A DNA stretch of 19,247 nucleotides from CAZBQG01 sp964493945 (GCA_964493945.1 CAZBQG010000055.1:1-19247), one strand, 5' to 3'; counted from the stretch's first letter, positions 7,072-14,573 are shown. Notes: a model not told the origin generated them from the letters alone. Translations and numbers: made by a program.

Positions 7072-9272
7072 CAGCGCGGGTCGGCTTCGCTCTCGGACAC
7101 GAACACCGCCTGCTCGCCTTTGCGTTTCATCCGCTCCAAGGTGCGTTTGCTCCTGGCGGGCCGCCTCGGCGGCGGCTCGTCCGCATAGATGCGGCACGGA
7201 ATACCGCGCAATTGCACCGATCCGGTGGCCGGATCATTGGGCGGATCGGCGTCGGTCAGGATATTGAGATTGTTTTTACGCCAGTTGTACTGGTTGCTTT
7301 CCGCCTCCATGTCCGACCATCCGAAGGCGGCCATGACCGTGCTGGGATGGATGTAATCGGCTATCTTCAGCCTTTGCTGGATGCGCCCCTTACGGCTCTC
7401 GATATAGATCATCTCGCCATCCTCGACGCCATATTCGGCGGCCGTGTCAGGATGGGCCTCGACCACCGCCTCGGGCTTGCGTTCCTTCATGGACTGGATG
7501 TGTCGGTAGCCCGACAGCATATAGGCCCCTTCCTTGAAATTGGTCAGCACGAGAGGATAATTCTCGAAGTCGGATTTGCCGTAGCGCGACGAGGCCACTT
7601 CCTTGAAATAGGGCAGAGGGCTCAGCCCCAATTGGGTCATCTGCTGGGAATAAAACTCGATCTTGCCCGACGGCGTCTGGAAATAAGGATCCCGGTCCTC
7701 GAGGAAAATACGGGTGGGGTACAGAATGCGTTTCTCCACCAGCTCGTCATAGGTAATTCCCGCATCCGTCAACATGAGATCCAGGCAATCATGCCAGTCT
7801 TCCCAGAAATACTGGCCGAGCCCGACGCGCTTGGCCAGTTCGTTGATCATCTTGGCGTCGGGCCAGGCTTCGCCGGGCGGCTCCACCACTTTCTGATAGG
7901 CTTTGACGAAACCGAACCAGGACGGCCAGTAGCCGATGGTGTCATGTTCATGGGGCAGGGCGGCGGGCAGGACGATATCGGCGATGGCCGTGAAGGAGGA
8001 TGGGAAGATTTCCGCAGCCACCAGGAAAGGCACCTTCATGAATGCCTCGTAGGTCGCCGCGGCGTCCGGGTAGGTGAGCAGCGGATTGGTCACATGGGCC
8101 AGCGCCATTTTGACCGGATAGGGATCCTCGGTGAGGATGGTCCGGACCAGCGATTGGGTGGGCACATAGGCCGATCCCATGGCAATGGGGAATTCCTGGC
8201 CGATGGATTTATCCACCGGGCGGGGGAAGTCGCGGTCGAAATAGAAGCGCCCCGGGCGGCTGAACTTGGCCGGCTCGATGATCATCTCGCCGCCATGCAC
8301 GCCCATATTGCCGGTGAGGGCGCGCAAAATCGTCACCGCACGGCAGATCTGCAGAGCGGCAACCGAATTTTCCAGCGCGTTGCCCCATAAGATTTGTGCC
8401 GGCTTGGAGGTGGCGTAAATGCGCGAGACCTCGCGCAGGGTCTTCTCGTCGATCCAGGTCTCGGCCTGCACATCCTCGATGGAAAATGTGGCAACCTCTT
8501 TTTTCAGCTCGTCAAAGCCGACGGTATGGCGTTCCACATAATCCTTGTCATAGAGCTCTTCCTCAATGATCACCTTGGCCATGCCCATGGCCAGGGCGCC
8601 ATCCGAACCCGGTTTCAGGCGCAGCCAGTGATGGGCCTTTTCGCAATATCCGTTTTTTCCCGGCTCCATCATGATCAGCTTGCAGCCGCGGCGCAGTGCC
8701 CGGTCCAGCACCTCCTGGCGCATGCCACGGAAACTGCCACCTGTATTCAGCGGGTTGGCACCCCAGATCACGACGCATTCCATTTCGGTTTCCAGATCGG
8801 CCTGGATCATCATGGTGCCAAAGGTGAACTGGTCTGCCGTGCCAACCTGCACGCCACAATAATTACCCGGCGTGATCACGTTGGGCGTTTGCAAATAAGT
8901 ACCAAAACGCTGCCCGAAGGCGAATTCCATACCTTTCGGCTCGCCCAGTACCATGGCGATGCTCTCCGGTCCGAATTCGTCGCGGTAATAGGTCAGCTTT
9001 TCGGCGATGGTATCCAGCGCCTCGTCCCACGAAATCCGGGTCCAACGGTTCTCGCCCCTCTCGCCCGCGCGTTTCATGGGATATTTGAGGCGATCAGGAT
9101 GGGTGAACGCTTCGGGGAGAGTGAACGGGCCCTTGGCGTCGGGGCAGATGTCGCAGTGAAGGCCGCTTTTTTTGTCGGCTTTAACCTCAGTTATTTTGCC
9201 CTTTTCCATGGTCGCGACCATGGCGCAATGATTGGGGCACAGAAAACAAAATAACGGTTTTTTTGATGGCAT
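7071..9272 (-). CDS. Single-subunit molybdopterin (Mo/W-bisMGD) oxidoreductase, DMSO-reductase family
   Basis: This 733-aa catalytic subunit binds one [4Fe-4S] cluster and two pyranopterins. The N-terminus has C9-x2-C12-x3-C16 with a fourth Cys at C40 or C43 (LHCDICPDAKG). RWTRISWDEALD (77-88) is the family hallmark after the cluster. C139 in PGNYCGVQVG is the probable metal ligand. Later segments typical of the family include WGANPL, TNPLLTYPD, SSFTAIADIVLP and TPSGKIEFYS. There is no Tat signal, so it should be cytoplasmic, and no electron-transfer or membrane subunit is adjacent. Length and layout resemble Pelobacter acetylene hydratase (about 730 aa, C9/C12/C16, ligand C141), but that enzyme's catalytic Asp13 is Pro here, arguing against the same reaction. 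ATG 9272 has AAGGA ten bases upstream. It is the first gene of the minus-strand operon. Hydroxylation, dehydroxylation or hydration of a ring substrate are all possible. Confidence 0.9.
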   Translation of the reverse strand: MPSKKPLFCFLCPNHCAMVATMEKGKITEVKADKKSGLHCDICPDAKGPFTLPEAFTHPDRLKYPMKRAGERGENRWTRISWDEALDTIAEKLTYYRDEFGPESIAMVLGEPKGMEFAFGQRFGTYLQTPNVITPGNYCGVQVGTADQFTFGTMMIQADLETEMECVVIWGANPLNTGGSFRGMRQEVLDRALRRGCKLIMMEPGKNGYCEKAHHWLRLKPGSDGALAMGMAKVIIEEELYDKDYVERHTVGFDELKKEVATFSIEDVQAETWIDEKTLREVSRIYATSKPAQILWGNALENSVAALQICRAVTILRALTGNMGVHGGEMIIEPAKFSRPGRFYFDRDFPRPVDKSIGQEFPIAMGSAYVPTQSLVRTILTEDPYPVKMALAHVTNPLLTYPDAAATYEAFMKVPFLVAAEIFPSSFTAIADIVLPAALPHEHDTIGYWPSWFGFVKAYQKVVEPPGEAWPDAKMINELAKRVGLGQYFWEDWHDCLDLMLTDAGITYDELVEKRILYPTRIFLEDRDPYFQTPSGKIEFYSQQMTQLGLSPLPYFKEVASSRYGKSDFENYPLVLTNFKEGAYMLSGYRHIQSMKERKPEAVVEAHPDTAAEYGVEDGEMIYIESRKGRIQQRLKIADYIHPSTVMAAFGWSDMEAESNQYNWRKNNLNILTDADPPNDPATGSVQLRGIPCRIYADEPPPRRPARSKRTLERMKRKGEQAVFVSESEADPR

Positions 9273-9328
9273 AATTTTCTTTTCCTTGCCTGATGTCGAC
9301 CTTCATCGGAATTCAAGGAAATGTAACG

Positions 9329-9381
9329 CAGCCGCTTCCTTGGGCACAAGCCCGCTTGGCTGGATTGCCGTGAAGCGGCTG
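9329..9381. repeat. Perfect 10-bp inverted repeat, candidate operator
   Basis: CAGCCGCTTC (9329-9338) and its exact complement GAAGCGGCTG (9372-9381) have centres 43 bp apart, about four helical turns. They lie just upstream of the TTGACA at 9396. The spacing would place two half-sites on one face of the DNA, as for a dimeric or looping regulator. It could also form an RNA stem in the leader of the leftward transcript. Confidence 0.4.
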
Positions 9382-9395
9382 ATTTCTTAAGATTA

Positions 9396-9424
9396 TTGAC
9401 ATAAGCCCAACTACTCTTAGTGTT
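9396..9424 (+). promoter_or_regulatory. Candidate sigma-70 promoter for the ThDP-enzyme operon
   Basis: A perfect TTGACA lies at 9396-9401. At 16-17 bp spacing the -10 candidates, TAGTGT (9418-9423) or AGTGTT (9419-9424), are weak. A weak -10 behind a perfect -35 suits an activated promoter. The start codon is at 9450, so the leader would be about 20 bases. Confidence 0.35.
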
Positions 9425-9432
9425 CGGCCCCA

Positions 9433-9439
9433 GGAGGAG
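9433..9439 (+). promoter_or_regulatory. Ribosome binding site that sets the ThDP-enzyme start
   Basis: GGAGGAG lies 10-12 bases before ATG 9450. The frame is open from 9420, but only the 9450 start has this site, and the protein MAETMTVAALVAACLK aligns there with the usual start of the family. Confidence 0.7.
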
Positions 9440-9449
9440 ATTACCGAAT

Positions 9450-11165
9450 ATGGCCGAAACAATGACCGTCGCGGCACTGGTTGCCGCTTGCCTGAAACGC
9501 CACGGCGTGGAAGTGACTTTTTCCCAGAGCCTGCCTTCCATGGTCATGCTCGCAACCGGGGACCTGAATATCCGGCAATTCGCCTACCGCACGGAAAATG
9601 CCGGTGCGGCCATGGCCGATGGCTATGCGCGCATCAGCGGCCGGGTGGGCGTGGTCAGCGCCCAGAACGGCCCCGCCGCCACCTTGCTGGTGCCGGGCCT
9701 GGCCGAGGCGCTCAAGGTGTCCGTGCCCATCGTCGCCATCGTCCAGGAAGTCAACCGCCCCGAGGCCGACCGCAACGCCTTTCAGGAAATCGATCATCTG
9801 AACCTGTTTCAGGCATGCGCCAAATGGGTGCGCCGGGTGGGTGTCGCCTCCAGGGTGGTGGATTATATCGATATGGCCTTCGCGGTGGCTGCCAGCGGCA
9901 GGCCGGGCCCTGCCGTGCTGATGCTGCCGGCTGATATGTTGTTGGAAGAGGTGGAGGTGCCCGCAAACCGCACGGCCAATCTGGGCTCTTACCCGCTGGA
10001 CCGGACCCTGGCCGATCCGGCGCGCATTGCCGAGGCCGCCGATTTGCTGGCCAATGCCAAACTGCCCCTGGTCGTCGCCGGCGGCGGCGTTCATCTGTCG
10101 GGTGCCGCCGGGGAGCTGGCCCAATTGCAGGCGGCTGCCAATCTTCCGGTCATGACCACGGTCATGGGCAAGGGCGCCGTGGATGAGAACCATCCCTTAT
10201 CCCTGGGTGTGGTGGGCTACAATCTGGGCCGCCTGTCCCGTGCCCGCCATATGCGCCACATCGTCGAAGAGGCCGACGTCATTTTATTGGTGGGTGCCCG
10301 CACCAATCAGAACGGAACCGATTCCTGGACCCTTTATCCGGACGGCGCCACTTATATCCATCTGGATATCGATGGCGGGGAAATCGGCCGCAACTATGAA
10401 GCCTTGCGTCTGGCGGGCGATGCCAAGCTGACGCTCGCCGCGCTTACCGAAAAGCTGGCCGGCAGGCGTAAGCCTTTGCCCGAAATCGAAGCCGGTATCG
10501 CGGATGCGATCAAAATCCATGAAAGCGATATCGCGCCGATTATCGGGTCCAACGCATCCCCCATCCGGCCCGAACGCATGATGGCCGATATGCAGACGGT
10601 TCTGACCGAGGACACCATCGTCGTCGCCGATGCCAGTTACGCCACGCTTTGGGTAGCGTGCTATCTCAGGACGCTTTTGCCGGGCATGCGCTTTATAACG
10701 CCCCGCGGTCTGGCAGGGCTTGGTTGGGGTGTGCCGCTGGCCATCGGGGCCAAAGTGGCCAGGCCCGGCAGCCCGGTTCTATGCGTGGTGGGTGATGGCG
10801 GTTTTGCCCATGTCTGGGCCGAGTTGGAAACCGCCGGGCGCACGGAGACGCCGATTGTCATCACTGTGCTCAACAACAGCGTGCTGGCCTATCAAAAAGA
10901 CGCCGAAGATGTGAAATTCGGACGCCATACGGAGGCCGTCTTCTTCAGCCCCATCGATCACGCCAAGATCGCCCAGGCATGCGGCCTTCGCGGCGTGCGT
11001 ATAGATCAGGCCGCCGATTACCTGCCGGCGCTTAAGGAGGCTCTGGCCGCCGATGTGACGACGGTAATCGATGTCATGGTCGATCCCGATGCCTATCCGC
11101 CCATCACCTTTTTCGATGGGCTGGACGAAATCCGCTCGAAATCCACCGGGGGGAGCAGCGAATGA
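9450..11165 (+). CDS. Thiamine-diphosphate-dependent enzyme, acetolactate synthase / benzoylformate decarboxylase family
   Basis: The 571-aa ThDP enzyme has the usual three domains. The N-terminal Pyr domain carries the catalytic Glu, E49, in YRTENAGAAMADGYAR. The middle domain has VVAGGGVHLSGA. The C-terminal PP domain has the ThDP/Mg motif from GDGGF (448-452) to LNNS with N476. The family decarboxylates 2-oxo acids or cleaves or ligates next to a carbonyl, and includes acetolactate synthase, benzoylformate decarboxylase, oxalyl-CoA decarboxylase and cyclohexane-1,2-dione hydrolase. No small regulatory subunit is present and the neighbours are catabolic, so branched-chain amino acid synthesis is unlikely. 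It overlaps the 6-oxocamphor-hydrolase-like gene by ATGA, implying coupled expression of two C-C bond-cleaving enzymes. The substrate is not readable; a cyclic diketone or 2-oxo acid from the same pathway is my inference. Confidence 0.88.
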   Translation: MAETMTVAALVAACLKRHGVEVTFSQSLPSMVMLATGDLNIRQFAYRTENAGAAMADGYARISGRVGVVSAQNGPAATLLVPGLAEALKVSVPIVAIVQEVNRPEADRNAFQEIDHLNLFQACAKWVRRVGVASRVVDYIDMAFAVAASGRPGPAVLMLPADMLLEEVEVPANRTANLGSYPLDRTLADPARIAEAADLLANAKLPLVVAGGGVHLSGAAGELAQLQAAANLPVMTTVMGKGAVDENHPLSLGVVGYNLGRLSRARHMRHIVEEADVILLVGARTNQNGTDSWTLYPDGATYIHLDIDGGEIGRNYEALRLAGDAKLTLAALTEKLAGRRKPLPEIEAGIADAIKIHESDIAPIIGSNASPIRPERMMADMQTVLTEDTIVVADASYATLWVACYLRTLLPGMRFITPRGLAGLGWGVPLAIGAKVARPGSPVLCVVGDGGFAHVWAELETAGRTETPIVITVLNNSVLAYQKDAEDVKFGRHTEAVFFSPIDHAKIAQACGLRGVRIDQAADYLPALKEALAADVTTVIDVMVDPDAYPPITFFDGLDEIRSKSTGGSSE

Positions 11166-11932
11166 AAGTAGAAGATCAACGGGCCAAGCTGGAAGATTAT
11201 GCAGACAGCTTCGAGCACATCAAAATGCGCCGCGAAGATGGCATTCTGGAATTCACCCTGCACACGGAAGGCAAACCCCTGAGATGGGGGCGTGGCCCCC
11301 ATGCCGAGTTGGAGAACCTCTTTCACTTCATCGCCAGGGACCGGGAAAATCAGATTGTCATCATGACCGGCACGGGCGATGAATTTTCAGGCCCCGCGCC
11401 GGAGGCGGCGGCCAATATGGCGGCCCATAAGATGACACCCGATGAATGGGGCGATCTGGGCTGGGAATCGAAAGGGTTGCTGAGCAATCTTTTAGCCATC
11501 GATTGCCCCATGATCAGCGCCGTCAATGGTCCCGCCGTGCGCCATGCCGAATTGCCCATCATGTGCGATATCGTGCTCGCCTCGGAAAATGCGGCCTTTC
11601 AGGACTCGGCCCATTTTATCGGTGGTCTGGTGCCGGGCGACGGCGTCCATGTGGTCTTTCCCATGACCATGGGGCTGAACCGGGGGCGCTATTTTTTGCT
11701 GACCGGGCAGGTCATCAAGGCCCAGGAAGCCAAAGAGGTGGGGCTGGTCAATGAGGTGCTGGCGTCAGACGAACTCCTGCCCCGGGCCTGGGAACTGGCC
11801 CGCCAGATCATGGAGCAGCCCGAGCTTAACCGGCGCTATGCACGCATATTGCTGACCGAACAGTTGCGCCGCCAGATGGCTGAACTTCTGCCTTACGGCT
11901 TGGCCCTCGAAGGCCTGGCGATTACCCGATAA
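11162..11932 (+). CDS. Crotonase-fold C-C hydrolase, 6-oxocamphor hydrolase-like
   Basis: The 256-aa crotonase-superfamily protein resembles Rhodococcus 6-oxocamphor hydrolase, as I recall it, over its whole length. Shared stretches include HTEGKPL, RDRENQIVIMTGTG, NRGRYFLLTGQ and LLPRAWELARQI. That enzyme opens a cyclic 1,3-diketone by a retro-Claisen reaction without CoA. Its active-site residues H122, H145, D154 and E244 match H128, H151, D160 and E250 here at one constant offset of six, and its W40 matches W42. Crotonases acting on CoA esters lack this set. I therefore call it a beta-diketone hydrolase rather than an enoyl-CoA hydratase, although automated tools may call it the latter. 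The start ATG overlaps the ThDP-enzyme stop. It is the middle gene of the rightward operon. Confidence 0.85.
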   Translation: MKVEDQRAKLEDYADSFEHIKMRREDGILEFTLHTEGKPLRWGRGPHAELENLFHFIARDRENQIVIMTGTGDEFSGPAPEAAANMAAHKMTPDEWGDLGWESKGLLSNLLAIDCPMISAVNGPAVRHAELPIMCDIVLASENAAFQDSAHFIGGLVPGDGVHVVFPMTMGLNRGRYFLLTGQVIKAQEAKEVGLVNEVLASDELLPRAWELARQIMEQPELNRRYARILLTEQLRRQMAELLPYGLALEGLAITR

Positions 11933-11943
11933 AGGATCAGAAG

Positions 11944-12846
11944 ATGGCGAATGTTGCGTTTCTTGGAACCGGCATCATGGGCACCGCCATGATCCGTAAT
12001 TTTCTAAAGGGCGGCCATAACGTGGTTGCTTATAACCGCACGACCGAAAAGGCCCGCCCACTGGAGGCCGACGGCGCCCGCATCGCGGAAACCGCCCGCG
12101 AAGCCGTAGCGGGCGCCGATCTGATCATGTCCATGATCATTGATGATAACGCATCCCGCGCCTGCTGGACCGGCCCAGATGGCGCATTGGCCGGTGAATT
12201 GGCACCGGGGACACTGGCCATTGAAAGCTCGTCCGTATCGCGGGACTGGGTGCTGGAACTGGGCTCCGCCGCCACCGGGGCCGGCTTGCATTTTATGGAT
12301 TGCCCGGTGGCGGGCCGGCCCGACGTGGCCGAAGCCGGAGAGTTGGTGGTTTTCGCGGGCGGTGATCCGGACCATATCGATGGGGCCCGGCCCATACTGG
12401 AAGCCATCAGCAAGACTGTGACCCGTTTCGGCCCCCTGGGGGCCGGCATTTCATATAAGCTTATTTACAACACCACCGGTGCCATTCAGGTGGCAGCCCT
12501 GGCCGAGGGCATGTATGCCTGCGAGGTGGTAGGGATCGATTTGGAGGTGGCCGCCGCTGCCTTTACCAATGGTGCCACCGGCAGCCCCCATGTATCGCGC
12601 CATTCAAAATATATGGCCTTCAATGCCCATGAAGACCCGGTTCAGTTTTCCGGCAAGAACCGCATCAAGGACCTCACCTACGGCATCGATCTGATCGAGG
12701 CGCTGGGCGCCCAGTCGGTCATCGGGCGCGCCACCCGCGATGTTTTCGGGCAGATGGTCGGGCTGGATATGGGTGACCTCAATGACAGTGAACTGATCGA
12801 TACGCTCCGCGTCCAACTGGGCGGAAAACAGCCGCCGAAAGGTTGA
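11944..12846 (+). CDS. NAD(P)-dependent beta-hydroxyacid dehydrogenase (3-hydroxyisobutyrate dehydrogenase family)
   Basis: The 300-aa protein has the Rossmann motif FLGTGIMG (residues 6-13) and NRT (31-33), which often marks NADP use. The substrate-loop motif is CPVAGRPDVAEAGELVVFAGG (starting at 120), and the catalytic pair is K172 and N176 in SYKLIYN. The family usually has APVSGG at the loop; CPVAGR here is a variant, so the substrate probably differs from 3-hydroxyisobutyrate or tartronate semialdehyde. It starts 11 bp after the crotonase with AAGGA at 11932-11936, in the same operon. A likely job is oxidising the hydroxy acid, or reducing the oxo acid, released by ring opening. Stop at 12844-12846. 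Confidence 0.87.
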   Translation: MANVAFLGTGIMGTAMIRNFLKGGHNVVAYNRTTEKARPLEADGARIAETAREAVAGADLIMSMIIDDNASRACWTGPDGALAGELAPGTLAIESSSVSRDWVLELGSAATGAGLHFMDCPVAGRPDVAEAGELVVFAGGDPDHIDGARPILEAISKTVTRFGPLGAGISYKLIYNTTGAIQVAALAEGMYACEVVGIDLEVAAAAFTNGATGSPHVSRHSKYMAFNAHEDPVQFSGKNRIKDLTYGIDLIEALGAQSVIGRATRDVFGQMVGLDMGDLNDSELIDTLRVQLGGKQPPKG

Positions 12847-12852
12847 GTGATG

Positions 12853-12888
12853 GTTGCCTGCCCAATGCCGCTATGGCAACATTAGGGC
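12853..12888. repeat. Imperfect hairpin after the dehydrogenase gene
   Basis: GCCCAATGCC (12860-12869) pairs with GGCAACATTAGGGC (12875-12888) with small bulges around a GCTAT loop. An alternative stem, GTTGCC (12853-12858) with GGCAAC (12875-12880), overlaps it. There is no T-run after it, so it is not a standard intrinsic terminator. It may separate expression of the VOC gene from the operon, or do nothing. Confidence 0.3.
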
Positions 12889-12937
12889 ATTGAAGGAATT
12901 CTGATTTAATCTTCTGGTAAATGAGGGGGGAAACGCC

Positions 12938-13489
12938 ATGACCATTGAACCTAGACCCATGCTCACCCATATGGCCATTTTCGTGCATGATCTGGACAGG
13001 ATGGTGGATTTCTACACCCGGGTAATGGGGCTGACCATTTCGGACCGGGGCTCAGCTACTACCGCGCCGGTGGATATGGTCTTTCTGTCCAACGATCCCG
13101 GCGAACATCATCAATTCGTGCTGGCTACCGGCCGGCCCGATTATGCGTCCTTCTCCATCGCCCAGCAGATTTCGTTCCTGGTCAACGACCTGGACGAGCT
13201 GCGCACCATGCATGACAGGGTGAAAGGGGACGGGATGGAGATCACCCGGACCACCACCCACGGCAATGCCTGGTCGGTCTATTTCAATGACCCCGAAGGG
13301 AACCGGATCGAGATTTATGTCCATACCCCCTGGCACATCCCCCAACCCCATACCCATCCATTGGATATTTCCCTATCGAACGAGGAAATCATGGCGGAGA
13401 CCGAAGCCCATTGCCAGGAGGACCCGGGCTTCCAGCCGATGGCCGAACGGGAGGAAGTAATGGCGCAAAGGATAGAAAAGGCGGATTAA
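12938..13489 (+). CDS. VOC-family (glyoxalase / extradiol dioxygenase-fold) protein
   Basis: This 183-aa protein has one vicinal-oxygen-chelate domain over residues 8-130. It opens with LTHMAIFVHDLDRMVDFYTRVMGL and closes with YFNDPEGNRIEIYVHTPW. Candidate metal ligands are H11, H57 or H58 (GEHHQF) and E125, the expected His/His/Glu pattern. The C-terminal ~50 residues (HTHPLDISLSNEEIM...) form a polar, acidic tail. ATG 12938 follows a purine-rich GAGGGGGG. It is 91 bp from the dehydrogenase and may be co-transcribed or have its own promoter. The fold covers ring-cleaving dioxygenases, epimerases, glyoxalases and resistance proteins. Given the context, action on a ring or diketone intermediate is plausible, but sequence does not decide. 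It ends one base before the convergent ABC ATPase gene. Confidence 0.82.
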   Translation: MTIEPRPMLTHMAIFVHDLDRMVDFYTRVMGLTISDRGSATTAPVDMVFLSNDPGEHHQFVLATGRPDYASFSIAQQISFLVNDLDELRTMHDRVKGDGMEITRTTTHGNAWSVYFNDPEGNRIEIYVHTPWHIPQPHTHPLDISLSNEEIMAETEAHCQEDPGFQPMAEREEVMAQRIEKAD

Positions 13490-13490
13490 A

Positions 13491-14573
13491 TCAAGGATAG
13501 GTGTGCCAGCGGTCCGGCGGTAAAATCAGCGAAGTCTGTTGCCCGACGGAAAACGGGGCGTCACCCGTAAGCCTGACCATCAGGGTGAGGCCGGATACAT
13601 CCACTTCAAACAAAATGGCGTCGCCAAGATAGGTCTTGGTCAAGACTGTCCCCTGGGGAGAATCCTGTTCCGGGCTCTGGGTAAGACCCAGATGTTGGGG
13701 CCGGATAGCCAGGGTCACATCGCTACCCACCTGGCATTCGGGCGGCACGGCGCAGCTTTGCGGGCCCAGGGGCGAATCCACTTCCCCCGGCGCCGTAACT
13801 TTTCCCTTGATGAAATTCATATCGCCGACGAATTCTGCGACGAAGTGATTGGGTGGGTCGGAATAGACTTCTTGGGGCGTGCCGACCTGCTGAATCTCGC
13901 CTTCATTCATGACGCAGATTTTGTCCCCCAGGCTCAGGGCTTCCGCCTGATCATGGGTCACATAAAGAGAGGTTACGCCGATGGAGGTGGCGATCTTTTT
14001 CAGCTCCAGGCGCATTTCCTCGCGCAGGCGGGCATCCAGGTTGCTGAGCGGCTCATCCATCAACAAGACCCTGGGCTCGGTGACAACGGCTCTGGCCAGG
14101 GCGACCCGCTGTTGCTGGCCGCCGCTTAAATCCGTGACCGGGCGGCTCTCCAGCGCTTCCATCTGCACCAGACGGAGACTCTCCATCACCCGTTGTCTCG
14201 CCGCCGCCTTGGACAACCGCCGGCGCCCATCGGTCAAGGGGAGCGCCACATTCTGGAAAACATTGAGGTGGGGCCAGACGGCATAGCTTTGGAAAACCAT
14301 GCCGATATCGCGTTTTTCAGGCGGTAGGGAATCGTCTCGACCGGCCGAGCTCACCATCGTTCCGTCGATTTCGATGGTTCCCCCATCGGGCTGTTCCAGC
14401 CCCGCCACGCAGCGCAGTGTCGTTGTCTTGCCGCAGCCGCTGGGGCCCAGCAGCACGACGAATTCGTTCTCTGACACATCCAGGTCGATTTTATTTACGG
14501 CCCGGACCAAGCCCCTGTTGGAGGGAAAGGTTTTTTCCAGGCCTTTAATTGAAACGACTACATTACCAGACAT
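13491..14573 (-). CDS. ABC transporter ATP-binding protein, FbpC/PotA-type
   Basis: The 360-aa ATPase of an importer has Walker A GPSGCGKT (43-50), Q95 in the Q-loop (MVFQSYAVWPH), the signature LSGGQQQR (149-156), Walker B VLLMDEP (169-175) and the switch His H207 (YVTHDQAEAL). The C-terminal ~120 residues have the TOBE-like layout (LAIRPQHLGL, TYLGDAILFEV) of ferric-iron, polyamine and phosphonate importers. It follows the permease by 33 bp. Those 33 bases hold no good Shine-Dalgarno, only AT-rich sequence, so its translation may depend on the permease gene and be low. It energises the permease encoded at 14607-16334. The substrate is set by the binding protein and is unknown. Confidence 0.92.
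   Translation of the reverse strand: MSGNVVVSIKGLEKTFPSNRGLVRAVNKIDLDVSENEFVVLLGPSGCGKTTTLRCVAGLEQPDGGTIEIDGTMVSSAGRDDSLPPEKRDIGMVFQSYAVWPHLNVFQNVALPLTDGRRRLSKAAARQRVMESLRLVQMEALESRPVTDLSGGQQQRVALARAVVTEPRVLLMDEPLSNLDARLREEMRLELKKIATSIGVTSLYVTHDQAEALSLGDKICVMNEGEIQQVGTPQEVYSDPPNHFVAEFVGDMNFIKGKVTAPGEVDSPLGPQSCAVPPECQVGSDVTLAIRPQHLGLTQSPEQDSPQGTVLTKTYLGDAILFEVDVSGLTLMVRLTGDAPFSVGQQTSLILPPDRWHTYP

Larger units (their letters stand above)
9273..9449. promoter_or_regulatory. Divergent intergenic region between the two catabolic operons
   Basis: These 177 bp separate the Mo-enzyme operon (leftward) from the ThDP-enzyme operon (rightward) and must carry both promoters. It holds a perfect 10-bp inverted repeat, CAGCCGCTTC at 9329-9338 and GAAGCGGCTG at 9372-9381. 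The repeat encloses a small GGGC-ACAA-GCCC hairpin at 9342-9353 and could be an operator or leader structure. A consensus -35 for the rightward operon follows it. No clear promoter could be picked for the leftward operon. No regulator gene is adjacent. Confidence 0.6.

Noticed and set aside
5537..7267. Long plus-strand open frame opposite the radical SAM and small-protein genes
   Set aside because: It has no domain features, is antisense to genes with clear motifs, and reflects GC-rich codon bias.
7047..8390. Long plus-strand open frame opposite the Mo enzyme
   Set aside because: It is His/Gly/Arg-rich with no motifs; a mirror of molybdoenzyme codons.
7071..9272. Calling the Mo enzyme pyrogallol transhydroxylase to complete a gallate pathway
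   Set aside because: That catalytic subunit, as I recall, has a Ser ligand and no N-terminal cluster; this one has a C9/C12/C16 cluster and a Cys ligand, and no cluster-bearing beta subunit is present.
9450..11165. Biosynthetic acetolactate synthase (ilvB)
   Set aside because: No small regulatory subunit, ketol-acid reductoisomerase or other branched-chain gene is adjacent; neighbours are catabolic.
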